DNA of 64,000 bases from an uncultured Acidimicrobiaceae bacterium (lineage in GTDB: Bacteria > Actinomycetota > Acidimicrobiia > Spongiisociales > UBA5794), in NCBI GenBank assembly GCA_947258985.1, contig CAMYKI010000012.1, forward strand, positions 1 through 64,000. Direction: 5' to 3'. The translations under genes and the position numbers were made by a program. Each line of letters begins with the position of its first letter. Position 1 is the first letter of the stretch. Below are positions 38,734 to 48,020 of the stretch, one piece after another. The notes below the pieces were generated by a model. That model was not told the origin of the DNA and ran no database searches. It saw only the letters and a program-made list of their open reading frames with translations.

Positions 38734-41700
38734 GTCGCCACCTCCTGAGCGATCGGGCCCGACAGAATCGGGGCCAGGATGCCGTCGAGTTCCGCAAGTA
38801 TCTGCTCGTCGGTGAATCCGGCGCCGGTGATCGCCGCCGCCGGGCAGGCAGCAACGCAGGTGCCGCACCCCTTGCACAGCGCCTCGTTGATCACTGCGTT
38901 GTTGTGCTCCTCGTCGAACGTGATCGCGGTGTATGGGCACAGCCCCAGGCACGTCTTGCAGCCGCCGCACAGGTGCTCCTGCACGGTCGCCCGCACCGGT
39001 TCGATGATCACCTCCCCCTTCGAGATCATTGCCAGGATGTTGGCTGCGGCTGCCTGCGCCTGGGCGACCGTGTCCGGGATATCCTTCGGTCCCTGAGCGC
39101 ACCCGGCGACGTAGACGCCATCCGTTGTGGTGCCGACCGGGTCGAGTTTGGGGTGGCGCTCCAGGAAGAACCCGTCGGGGCTGCGACTCAGCGAAAAGAC
39201 CCTTCCCACTTGCTCGGCATCCGGCTGCGGCTCGATGGCGCCCATGAGCACCACCATGTCCACAGGAATCTCGCGATAGCGTCCGATGAGCGTGTCCTCG
39301 GCCCGGACCACCAGATGCCCACCCTCGCCGTTGCTGCGGCGGGCGGGCATGACCTCGACAACCTTGCCGCGTATGACGTTGGCTCCCTCTTCGAGAACCC
39401 GCAGATAGAACTCCTCGTATCCCTTCCCGAAGGCCCGCATGTCGATGTAGAACTCGTAGAGCTCGGCATCGGTGCGGTCCTTGACCAGGTGGGCGAACTT
39501 GAGAGCTGCCATACAGCAGACCCGGGAGCAGTAGCGGTTGTAGTTCTCGTCGCGCGAACCGACGCAGTGGACGATGGCCACCGATCGTGGCGGCTTTCCG
39601 TTCTTGCACAGAATCTGGCCGCCCGTCGGCCCGGTGGAGTTGAGCATTCGCTCGAATTCGGCGCTGGTGACGACGTTGTCGTACCGACCGTACCCATACG
39701 GTGTCATTCGAGCCGGATCGAACGACTTGAAGCCGGTGGACACCAGGATCTGCCCGACCTCGAGTTCGACAAAACTGTCCTTCATGTCCAGCTGGACCGC
39801 ATCCGGCGGACAGATGTTCTGGCACGATTCGCACTCGACACAGACGCCGCAGTGCAGGCAGCGTGTTGCTTCGCGAATCCCCTCTTCTTCGGTCAGCCCG
39901 ATGTCGACCGTGTCGTAGTCGGCCAGTCGGGCGGCCGGATCACGTGCCTCCAGTCGGGCTCGGGGGATTTTCTCGATCTGGTCGTAGGTCGGGCCGTGCT
40001 CGTATGGCCGCTTCACGAAACCGCGTACCGGATCCGGCGGTGCCACGTGAGTCGAGAAGTCCTCCAGCGGCTTGCCTTGCAGGTACTTGTCGATTGCCTC
40101 GGCGGCACGCCGCCCCTGCCCCATTGCCTCGACTATCGAGGCCGGGCCGAGCACGACATCGCCACCGCCGAAGACACCTGGAACACCGGTCTGTAGAGAT
40201 TCTGCCTCGACGACCAGTGTGTCCCATTTGGTGAAACCGATCTCGCCTTTCTCGGGGACACTGCTCTTGTACCAGGTGCGGAAGGGCTGCTGGCTGACCG
40301 ACGGGATGATCATGTCGAATTCGCGCAAGTGTTCCGAGCCCTCCAATGGAACCGGCCGGGCCCGGCCGCTTGCATCGGGCTCGCCGAGGTCATTGATGAT
40401 GCAGCGCAGCCCGGTCACTTGTCCGTCGTCGACGATTACCTCGAGCGGCGACACGAGGTAATCGAACTTGACGCCTTCTGCGATGGCGCCTTCAACCTCC
40501 TCAGCGTCCGCCGGCATCTCCCTGGCCGTACGGCGGTAGAGGACGGATACCTCGGCGCCCTGGCGACGGGCAGTTCGGGCGACATCCATCGCCGTGTTGC
40601 CCCCGCCGATGACGGCGACGCGCCGTCCGGTGGGCTGAGCCCGACCCAGGTTGATTTCGCGCAGGTAGTCGATCCCGAGGATGACACCTTCGGTATCTTC
40701 TCCCGGAACTTTGAGCGGCAGCCCACGGTGGGCGCCGAGGCCCATGAACACGGCTCCAAAGCCAAACTCCGGCTTGTCGCTGAGCAGGTCGGCGAGCTTG
40801 AAGTCGACGCCGAGTTCGACACCGGTCTTCATCTCGACTCCCGTCTTGCGGATGTAGTCGAGATCGCGTTCGACGATCTCAGGCGGGCAGCGGTAGTCGG
40901 GAAGACCGACCGCCAGCATGCCGCCCAGCTTGTCGTGCTTCTCGAAGACCGTGACCTTGTATCCCTCCTGAGCCAGGTCGAATGCACAGGTCAGCCCGGC
41001 CGGACCCGAACCGATGACTGCGACCTTCTCGGTGTAGTCGTGTTCCGGTGGGTCGGGCTGCGGGTCCGGTTCGTGCTCCCGTTCCCAATCCATCGCCAGC
41101 CGTTTCAGGCCACGGATGGCGACGGGGTCGTCGACCTTGCCCCGGCTGCACGCCGTCTCGCAAGGGTGGTAGCAAACCCGGCCGCACACGAAGGGTAGGG
41201 GGTTGCGCCTGCGGATCAGCTTGGCAGCTTCGGCGATTCGCCCGTCGGCGATAAGTGCCACATAGCCCGCCGCATTCTGGTGGATTGGGCACGCCTCCAT
41301 GCATGGCGGGCTTCCCTGCTTCTCGATGACGTAGGTACTGGGGATCGCCTGCGGAAACGCCTTGTGAATCGCATGCCGGGTTGAGATGTATTCGTTGAAC
41401 GGATCCGGCACGTTGACGGGGCACACGTTGAGGCACTCGCCGCATGAGGTACAGGCGTCGGTCACGAATCGGGCCTTGTTGCGTACCTTCACCTTGAAGT
41501 TACCCACAAAGCCCTCGACCGATTCCACCTCGGCCATTGTCATCAGATGCAGGTTCTCCCGCCGCTCCGCAGACACCATCTTTGGGGTGAGGATGCAGGC
41601 AGCGCAGTCCAGGGTGGGGAAGGTCTTGTCGAACTTGGCCATCATGCCGCCGATGGTCGACTTCCGTTCCACCAGATAGACGTCGTTGCCGGCCTCGGAA

Positions 41701-42191
41701 ATGTTGAGCGCCGCCTGGATGCCGGCGATGCCGCCCCCGACGACCAGGGTTGCCGGGTTCATCTCCGCATAGGTGGGATCGAGTGGCTCGTGCAGCGCTA
41801 CCCGGCTGATAGCCCCGTTGACCAGAGACGCAGCCTTGGCGGTGGCGGCCGCTCGATCATCGTGTACCCACGCACATTGCTCGCGGATGTTGGAGATTTG
41901 CACGAGGTAGGGGTTGAGGTCGGCTTCTTGTGCGGCCGCCCGGAAGGTGGGTTCGTGCATCAGCGGGCTGCAAGCCGCAACGACGACCCGGTTGACCCCT
42001 TTTTCCTGGATGTCCTTTTTGATCAGATCCTGGCCGGCATTGGAACACATGAACTGGTAGTCGCATGCCGAAACGACATTGGGCCGAGTGGCGGCCTCAT
42101 CGCGTACCGCTTCGACATCGACGGTGGCGGCGATGTTGAATCCGCAGTGGCAGACATAGACGCCGACTCTGGGTTCTCCATTCTCAGCCAT
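38730..42191 (-). CDS. hdrA: HdrA-like iron-sulfur flavoprotein with inserted GltD/NfnB-like NAD(P)-dependent oxidoreductase module
   Basis: HdrA FAD domain TLVVGGGIAGIQAALNISEAG; second FAD motif VAVIGSGPAGLTCAFDLAQEG and nucleotide motif VAVIGGGNTAMDVARTARRQGAEV; C-terminal two [4Fe-4S] motifs. Confidence 0.93.
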   Translation of the reverse strand: MAENGEPRVGVYVCHCGFNIAATVDVEAVRDEAATRPNVVSACDYQFMCSNAGQDLIKKDIQEKGVNRVVVAACSPLMHEPTFRAAAQEADLNPYLVQISNIREQCAWVHDDRAAATAKAASLVNGAISRVALHEPLDPTYAEMNPATLVVGGGIAGIQAALNISEAGNDVYLVERKSTIGGMMAKFDKTFPTLDCAACILTPKMVSAERRENLHLMTMAEVESVEGFVGNFKVKVRNKARFVTDACTSCGECLNVCPVNVPDPFNEYISTRHAIHKAFPQAIPSTYVIEKQGSPPCMEACPIHQNAAGYVALIADGRIAEAAKLIRRRNPLPFVCGRVCYHPCETACSRGKVDDPVAIRGLKRLAMDWEREHEPDPQPDPPEHDYTEKVAVIGSGPAGLTCAFDLAQEGYKVTVFEKHDKLGGMLAVGLPDYRCPPEIVERDLDYIRKTGVEMKTGVELGVDFKLADLLSDKPEFGFGAVFMGLGAHRGLPLKVPGEDTEGVILGIDYLREINLGRAQPTGRRVAVIGGGNTAMDVARTARRQGAEVSVLYRRTAREMPADAEEVEGAIAEGVKFDYLVSPLEVIVDDGQVTGLRCIINDLGEPDASGRARPVPLEGSEHLREFDMIIPSVSQQPFRTWYKSSVPEKGEIGFTKWDTLVVEAESLQTGVPGVFGGGDVVLGPASIVEAMGQGRRAAEAIDKYLQGKPLEDFSTHVAPPDPVRGFVKRPYEHGPTYDQIEKIPRARLEARDPAARLADYDTVDIGLTEEEGIREATRCLHCGVCVECESCQNICPPDAVQLDMKDSFVELEVGQILVSTGFKSFDPARMTPYGYGRYDNVVTSAEFERMLNSTGPTGGQILCKNGKPPRSVAIVHCVGSRDENYNRYCSRVCCMAALKFAHLVKDRTDAELYEFYIDMRAFGKGYEEFYLRVLEEGANVIRGKVVEVMPARRSNGEGGHLVVRAEDTLIGRYREIPVDMVVLMGAIEPQPDAEQVGRVFSLSRSPDGFFLERHPKLDPVGTTTDGVYVAGCAQGPKDIPDTVAQAQAAAANILAMISKGEVIIEPVRATVQEHLCGGCKTCLGLCPYTAITFDEEHNNAVINEALCKGCGTCVAACPAAAITGAGFTDEQILAELDGILAPILSGPIAQEVAT

Positions 42192-42192
42192 G

Positions 42193-43116
42193 TCAACCCT
42201 CCCTCGTCCCGGCGATGGTCAGAGGCGCTCCGCGATCCTGCGCCGACCGCAGCCGAGGCGCCTTTGCATCCGGTGGAATCAGTGCGTGCTGCATGCCGAC
42301 CTCCTCGGGGGTGCAACCGATGGCGAGGCCGATGAGTTGGGTGAAGTAGAGGACCGGTATCTGATGCGACTTGCCGTTGCTGCCTTTGGTGACGTTGATC
42401 AGATCGAGATTGGACTGACACAGCGGGCATACGGTGACGATGCAGTTCGCCTCATTCGCAATCGCCCAGTCCACGAGATCCATGCTCAAGTCCGTGGCGA
42501 CCTCAGGCATGGTGGCAACGAGCATTCCCCCGCAGCAGCGGACCTTGGGCGGGTAGTCGACGGGGCGGGCGCCAAGCGCCGTGAAGAGGTTCTCCATCGA
42601 CATGGGCAATTCGGGATCCTCATCGACCGCACCGAAGGGGCGGACGATCTGGCAGCCGTAGTAGCAGGCCGGGCGGAACTCCTCCAGGCTGTGGGTCTGG
42701 GCTTCGATCAATTGCGGTATGCCGATGTCGGTGAGCAGCACCTCTAGGGGGTGGCGTACCGCGACGGTCAGGTCGGTTGCGAGACCTCCCGCTGCCAGAG
42801 CTTCGTCCACCTGGGCCCGCAACTCGGGATCCTCGCCCATGCCCTCGCGGGTGTGCTTGAGGGCGTAGTAGCAGGCGCTGCAAGGGGCGACGACGTCATC
42901 GCCGGTCCTTTCGGCGAGAGCCAGGTTGCGCGCCGAAACCGCAAAGGCAACGGTCTTCTGGACGGACATGTACGCCGTCGCCCCGCAGCAATTCCAGTCT
43001 TCGAGTTCGGCCAATTCAGAACCTAGCTTGTCGAACACGGCCCGCATCGATTTGTCGTAGGCGATGCCGGTGGCGTGGAGGCTGCAACCCGGGTAGTAGG
43101 TGTAACGCTTGTCCAT
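42193..43116 (-). CDS. hdrB: Heterodisulfide reductase subunit B-like (two CCG domains)
   Basis: YYPGCSLHATG...WNCCGATAY and CYYGCQIVRPF...RCCGGML. Confidence 0.93.
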   Translation of the reverse strand: MDKRYTYYPGCSLHATGIAYDKSMRAVFDKLGSELAELEDWNCCGATAYMSVQKTVAFAVSARNLALAERTGDDVVAPCSACYYALKHTREGMGEDPELRAQVDEALAAGGLATDLTVAVRHPLEVLLTDIGIPQLIEAQTHSLEEFRPACYYGCQIVRPFGAVDEDPELPMSMENLFTALGARPVDYPPKVRCCGGMLVATMPEVATDLSMDLVDWAIANEANCIVTVCPLCQSNLDLINVTKGSNGKSHQIPVLYFTQLIGLAIGCTPEEVGMQHALIPPDAKAPRLRSAQDRGAPLTIAGTREG

Positions 43117-43119
43117 GTC

Positions 43120-43791
43120 CTACCTCCCGATCGACTCGTAGCCGACAGCTGCCGTGACCTTCTCCTTGGTCACCTTTTCCTGAGGAAGATCGAATGTCTC
43201 TGCCTTGGCAATGATCTTCCTCAATTGCTCAATGCCCTTGATCTTGTCGGGACGGAGCTTGATCCGACCGTGACGCAACAGCGCAATACCGGCGTTGCGC
43301 TGCCGGAAGAGCCCGATCGGCTTGGTCTTGAGGAAGTATGTGAGCAGCAGGCCGACCTCGTAGTTGCGTCCGTAGCGTTTCACGTTATTGGTGAACGTTT
43401 CCGACATGACGTGTACCGGGAACCGCTTCGGGAAGATGCCTTCCTCGATGGCAATCCGTTTGAGCGCATAGAACAGGTCTGTGATTTGGATCTGGGCAGG
43501 GCAGCGCAATGTGCAGTGGTAGCAGGACGCACAGAGCCATATTGTGCGGCTTTCGAGCAGCTCCTCGATGGCCCCGGCTCGGAACATGCCGATGACCTGA
43601 CGCGGGGTGATGTCCATTGCGTGGCTCACAGGACACGATGCGGTACAGGTGCCGCATTGGATGCATTGGTTGAGTCGCCCCCCGCCGGGGATGCGCTCGA
43701 TCTCTTCGAGGAACGCTGTTCTCAGTTCATGTTCCTTCTTCGACAGCACGCCGGGCGCAATTGGTCCGGCCAACGGATCGAGCGTCTTCAT
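43120..43791 (-). CDS. hdrC: Heterodisulfide reductase subunit C-like, two [4Fe-4S] motifs
   Basis: CIQCGTCTASCPV and CASCYHCTLRCPAQIQI. Confidence 0.92.
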   Translation of the reverse strand: MKTLDPLAGPIAPGVLSKKEHELRTAFLEEIERIPGGGRLNQCIQCGTCTASCPVSHAMDITPRQVIGMFRAGAIEELLESRTIWLCASCYHCTLRCPAQIQITDLFYALKRIAIEEGIFPKRFPVHVMSETFTNNVKRYGRNYEVGLLLTYFLKTKPIGLFRQRNAGIALLRHGRIKLRPDKIKGIEQLRKIIAKAETFDLPQEKVTKEKVTAAVGYESIGR

Positions 43792-43794
43792 ATC

Positions 43795-44355
43795 TCACTC
43801 CCTGGGCTGTGTTCCCTCCGCAGAGGGCGGTGTTAGGTACTCGATAACTTCAGATACGACCTGCTCGACTGTGTCGGCTACGGGCGGCGAGAGGGTCTCG
43901 GAGAAGATGTCTGCCGTTCCCGCCTCGATGCCCCAGATGGCGATCGAGTCGGGCATTGCCCATCCAATCTCCCGACCAAGCGCCATCACCGTTGGGTAGC
44001 TGATGTCGTGAAAGGAATTGAGGCGGACCGATCCTGCCAGGTCCGTTTCGTCGAGGTGAACGATGGTGCCGGGCGGGTGCGAACCGGTCACCAGGCAGTC
44101 GATGATGGCGGCACGACGGCGGTCGCGAACGACGTCGAGAAGAGCAAAGCCGGCCCACGGCAGAGCGACCACATCAATGTCGGATCGCTCGGCAACCGCG
44201 GTTTCGAGGCGTCGGGCCGCAGCGATTCCTACGCCATCGTCTCCTGCGATGTCATTGCCCAGACCCACCACGATGTTGGGGGCCGGCACGAAATCAGGAT
44301 GAGGTGAAGTAAGGAAAACCTGGCCACTCTCACGGTGCTGAGTAGTTGATCCCAT
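43795..44355 (-). CDS. Hydrogenase maturation protease (HyaD/HycI family)
   Basis: VVGLGNDIAGDDGVGIAAARRL, AIIDCLVTG, first gene of hydrogenase operon. Confidence 0.85.
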   Translation of the reverse strand: MGSTTQHRESGQVFLTSPHPDFVPAPNIVVGLGNDIAGDDGVGIAAARRLETAVAERSDIDVVALPWAGFALLDVVRDRRRAAIIDCLVTGSHPPGTIVHLDETDLAGSVRLNSFHDISYPTVMALGREIGWAMPDSIAIWGIEAGTADIFSETLSPPVADTVEQVVSEVIEYLTPPSAEGTQPRE

Positions 44356-44439
44356 CTTGGATCCGATCAGACCGTGCGAGGTCACGCGCAAGATCTTGCC
44401 CGGCGTATGGCCCCGCCTTTGCCTTACCTCTCCATACTA

Positions 44440-44455
44440 TGTGAAAGTTTTCACG
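44440..44455. promoter_or_regulatory. Rex-like operator candidate upstream of hydrogenase/Hdr operon
   Basis: TGTGAA AGTT TTCACG; 11 of 12 arm positions match TGTGAA-N4-TTCACA; 85 bp upstream of first gene. Confidence 0.5.
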
Positions 44456-44734
44456 AGCGGTAGGTGTTCTTTCCGGTTCTTGCGGATCTGGATCGACACA
44501 AGGCGGCCGATGTCCGCAAGAGCGGGGGAGCGAGGGCCATCGACCGAGCTTATTGGGCCGGCGACGGTCTTGAGGGAACTACGCCCCGGTACCGTCTGGC
44601 TCCGATCGGGTCGCGTTGCTAGTCCACCCACCGTCGTTGGGGCCCCGATTCGCGGCGGCTCGGCGTTCTCACCGTTTCCCGAGGATTCGGGTGTGTGTGC
44701 GGACGCCACCGTGGTACGGAAAAGACGAAACTCG

Positions 44735-45748
44735 TCAGTCGGGATAACCGTCGGGGTTGTGCGACTGCCAGCGCCAAACGTCGGCGACCATCTCATCGAG
44801 GTCACGGGTTGCGGTCCAGCCGAGAATCCGCGCGGCCTTGGAGGCGTCGGCCCAACTTGCCGGGCCGTCACCTGGGCGACGGCCGACCACCTCTGTGGGA
44901 ATGGGCACGCCGGCGACCTGCTCGAACGCCGCAACCAGTTCGAGAACGGAGACCCCGTTGCCGGTTCCGAGATTGATCACGTCGAAGCCGGGACTCTGCT
45001 GCAGGTGCTCGACAGCAGCGACATGGCCCTCGGCAAGATCGAGGACATGGATGTAGTCCCGGACGCCGGTCCCGTCCGGCGTTGGGTAGTCGTCGCCGAA
45101 GATGTGCAGCGAGGGGCGCCTACCTACCGCAACCTGTGCCAGGAATGGCATCAGATTCGCCGGCACTCCCTGCGGGTCTTCGCCGATCAAACCCGACGGG
45201 TGGGCCCCCACCGGGTTGAAATAGCGCAGAGCAATGACGTTCCAGCGAGGGTCGGACTGGTGGAGGTCGGCGAGGATCTCTTCGCACATCAGTTTGGTTC
45301 GGCCATAGGGGTTGATCACCTCGGTAGGCGCGTCCTCCTGCAGCGGCAAGTCGTCCGACATGCCGTAGACGGTGGCCGACGAGCTGTACACGACATTGCG
45401 CACGTCATGCCGCTCCATCGCCTGAAGTAGGGCCACTGTTCCCGCGACCCCGTTCTTGTAGTAGTGCAGAGGGCGAGCAATGGACTCGCCCACGGCCTTC
45501 GGGGCAGCGAAGTGAATCGCACCGTCGAACGCCCGCTCGTTGAGCACGCGGTCGAGCGCAGCTGCGTCGGTGACGTCGGCTTCGTAGAAGTCCATGGTTA
45601 CGCCGGTGATCTCACGCAGCCTGTCGAGGACGGCCGGCTTCGAGTTCGAGAAGTTGTCGAACAGAGTGACCTCGTGCCCGGCATCGATGAGGGCAATGGC
45701 GGTGTGGCTCCCGATGTATCCGGTGCCTCCGGTGAGCAGGATTCTCAT
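44735..45748 (-). CDS. galE: UDP-glucose 4-epimerase
   Basis: MRILLTGGTGYIGSHTAIALIDAGHEVTLFDNFSNS; YSSSATVYG; NPYGRTKLMCE. Confidence 0.96.
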   Translation of the reverse strand: MRILLTGGTGYIGSHTAIALIDAGHEVTLFDNFSNSKPAVLDRLREITGVTMDFYEADVTDAAALDRVLNERAFDGAIHFAAPKAVGESIARPLHYYKNGVAGTVALLQAMERHDVRNVVYSSSATVYGMSDDLPLQEDAPTEVINPYGRTKLMCEEILADLHQSDPRWNVIALRYFNPVGAHPSGLIGEDPQGVPANLMPFLAQVAVGRRPSLHIFGDDYPTPDGTGVRDYIHVLDLAEGHVAAVEHLQQSPGFDVINLGTGNGVSVLELVAAFEQVAGVPIPTEVVGRRPGDGPASWADASKAARILGWTATRDLDEMVADVWRWQSHNPDGYPD

Positions 45749-47092
45749 CTACGAACCTCCCGAGCTGACAAAGGTTTCGACTGGCGACTCTGCCAGGAGT
45801 TCCCGGGTTACCGCGAGCCCCCAGTCGTCGAGGTCGGCGATGCGGTCGCTGCTGCCCCGTAATCCTCCGTAGCGGCGTACATGCTCGGCCCATTCCTTCC
45901 GACCTTCGACCGCGGGGCGGGCGATCAGGTCGTCTGGGTCGTTGATCCAGAATCGGCCCTGCTGGAACGCACGGCCCCGCCCGGTGAGCATTGCGGCGCT
46001 CACCGAAGGCTGGCTGAGGTCACCGCCGGCCGGCAGATATTGCGGTTCGGTGTCCGGGCTGACCCTCATGGCATCGACGAGACCGACGGTGGGAAGTATC
46101 GGTGCTCCGCATCCCAGGAAGTACGAATCGCCCATGGCCTCCCGCAGTTGCTGCATGCCAGAGCGGTAGGCGGCAATTGGCGACATATCTTGATGACGAG
46201 GCCCGGGGAGCGCCGCGGCGTACACAAAGTCGACTTTGAAGAAGTCGTAACCCCACCCGTGCATCGTCGAGAAGACCTCGGCGATCCATTCCATCGCCTC
46301 CGGATGCGTCGTGTCGAGGGCAAAGAGATCCCGGTTCCAGTTGTGGCCACCGTGCACCGGCTTGTCCGGGCCCCCGATCAGCCATTGAGGATGGCGCCGC
46401 GCCAGCTCTGATTCGGGGAAGACGAGGAAGGGAGCAACCCAGATGCCGGCGCGGCGCCCAAAGGATCTGATGCGATCGGCGATTCCCTGCAGGGAGCCGA
46501 AACGATCTGTGAGAGTGAGCCAATCACCGTGGGCCGTTTGATAGCCGTCATCGAGCTGGATCACGTCGACGGGGAGATCGAGGCGTTCGATGGCGTCGAT
46601 GTTCTCGATCATGTCGGCTTCGGTGACGTCGGTGAAGTACTGGTACCAGGAGCACCAGATGGTGGGGGCGCGGCGCATCTCGCCAACGCCGACCGAGGCG
46701 GCAAAGCCGTCGGCCCAACGGGCCAGGGCATTCTCGAGACTCCCCGGGCCCTGATCGAGCGTGGTCGCGACCGGACCGTCGCTGGATACGACAATGCGGT
46801 TGCCCTTGACCTCCGCGTGAATGCTCGGCACCGTTTCGGTGGCGTTTGCCACTGCATAGATGCGGACGCCGGAACCATCCCCGGGATCGATCGCCAGTAG
46901 TCCCTCGCCCCAATACACGTCGGCGGAGGGATTGGACTCCGGGCGGTAGCAGAGGAATCGGTTGCGTTCGTTGACCGGCCGATGGGGGCGGTCGCCGATT
47001 CCGTACGTTGTTGTCGGACTCCACGACTGCCAGCCGTGCTCATAGACGGCCGCATGGGTCGCGTCGATCGTGACCTCGTCGATGGCGTGCAT
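45749..47092 (-). CDS. Alpha-galactosidase (GH36/melibiase-like)
   Basis: GWQSWSPT, PTIWCSWYQYF, VDVIQLDDGYQ, YDFFKVDFVYAAAL. Confidence 0.88.
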   Translation of the reverse strand: MHAIDEVTIDATHAAVYEHGWQSWSPTTTYGIGDRPHRPVNERNRFLCYRPESNPSADVYWGEGLLAIDPGDGSGVRIYAVANATETVPSIHAEVKGNRIVVSSDGPVATTLDQGPGSLENALARWADGFAASVGVGEMRRAPTIWCSWYQYFTDVTEADMIENIDAIERLDLPVDVIQLDDGYQTAHGDWLTLTDRFGSLQGIADRIRSFGRRAGIWVAPFLVFPESELARRHPQWLIGGPDKPVHGGHNWNRDLFALDTTHPEAMEWIAEVFSTMHGWGYDFFKVDFVYAAALPGPRHQDMSPIAAYRSGMQQLREAMGDSYFLGCGAPILPTVGLVDAMRVSPDTEPQYLPAGGDLSQPSVSAAMLTGRGRAFQQGRFWINDPDDLIARPAVEGRKEWAEHVRRYGGLRGSSDRIADLDDWGLAVTRELLAESPVETFVSSGGS

Positions 47093-47117
47093 TGCGGCTC
47101 CCGGTGGAACTTGCTGG

Positions 47118-48020
47118 TTACCCCTTGGTTGACCCGAGTGTCAGGCCGGCCACGAACTGTCTCTGCAGGACCGCAAAGACAACCAGAGTGGGGATGGCCG
47201 CGAGTAGAGATCCCGCCGCCACCAGGTTGTTGTTGGTAAAGAACGTGCCGTTGAGGTTCTGCAGCGCCGAGGTGATCGGCCGTTGGTCGCCGGTCACCAT
47301 CAGTACTAACGCCCAGAAGAAATCGTTGTAGATCCAGGTGAACATCAGCACCGCCAGTGCGGCCAATGGAGGCCGGGTCAATGGGAGGATGATGTTCCAG
47401 TACTGGCGCCACACCGAGGCCCCGTCCACGAAGGCTGCCTCGTTGAGATCACCCGGCAGGGCCTTCATGTAGTTGGAGAGCACGAACGTGGCGAACCCCA
47501 TCTGGAAGGCAACATGGATGGTGATGATCCCGAAGTAGCTGTCGTAGAACACTCCGCTCGGCGACAGGAACTCGGGAAGCGGCAACGCCAGGAACATGCG
47601 ATACAGCGGCGTGATGATCACCTGCTGGGGGAGCAGGTTGCCCGCCGTGAAGATCATGAGCAACAACAGGTTGAACCTGAAGCTGAACCGCGACAGCGCA
47701 AAGGCGGCCATTGACGCAAAGAACAGGATCAGAATGACAGCCGGGATGGTGATCCACATCGTGTTGATGAAGAACTTGAGCATCTCGGAGTCGGTCCACG
47801 CCTGGGTGTAGTTGTCGAAGTTGTAGGTGCCGCCGATGGACACGTAGCCACGCTCGGCGGTGTCGGAGAACGGCCGCAGCGATGTGTAGAACGCCCAGAG
47901 CAACGGGACCAGCCAGACAAATGCGGTAATAGCCAGGAACGCTTGCAGGCCGCGTCTGCGCCACTTGTCCATGACCTGAGGCGTGGCCGTCTTGCCTTGG
48001 GTATCGGGTGCAGCAGTCAT
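47118..48020 (-). CDS. Sugar ABC transporter permease (MalG-like)
   Basis: LNEAAFVDGASVWRQYWNIILPLTRP EAA motif. Confidence 0.94.
   Translation of the reverse strand: MTAAPDTQGKTATPQVMDKWRRRGLQAFLAITAFVWLVPLLWAFYTSLRPFSDTAERGYVSIGGTYNFDNYTQAWTDSEMLKFFINTMWITIPAVILILFFASMAAFALSRFSFRFNLLLLMIFTAGNLLPQQVIITPLYRMFLALPLPEFLSPSGVFYDSYFGIITIHVAFQMGFATFVLSNYMKALPGDLNEAAFVDGASVWRQYWNIILPLTRPPLAALAVLMFTWIYNDFFWALVLMVTGDQRPITSALQNLNGTFFTNNNLVAAGSLLAAIPTLVVFAVLQRQFVAGLTLGSTKG

Noticed and set aside
38727-40196. 489-aa plus-strand ORF opposite hdrA
   Set aside because: Antisense open frame in high-GC DNA; no recognisable motifs and the opposite strand encodes clear HdrA FeS/FAD motifs.
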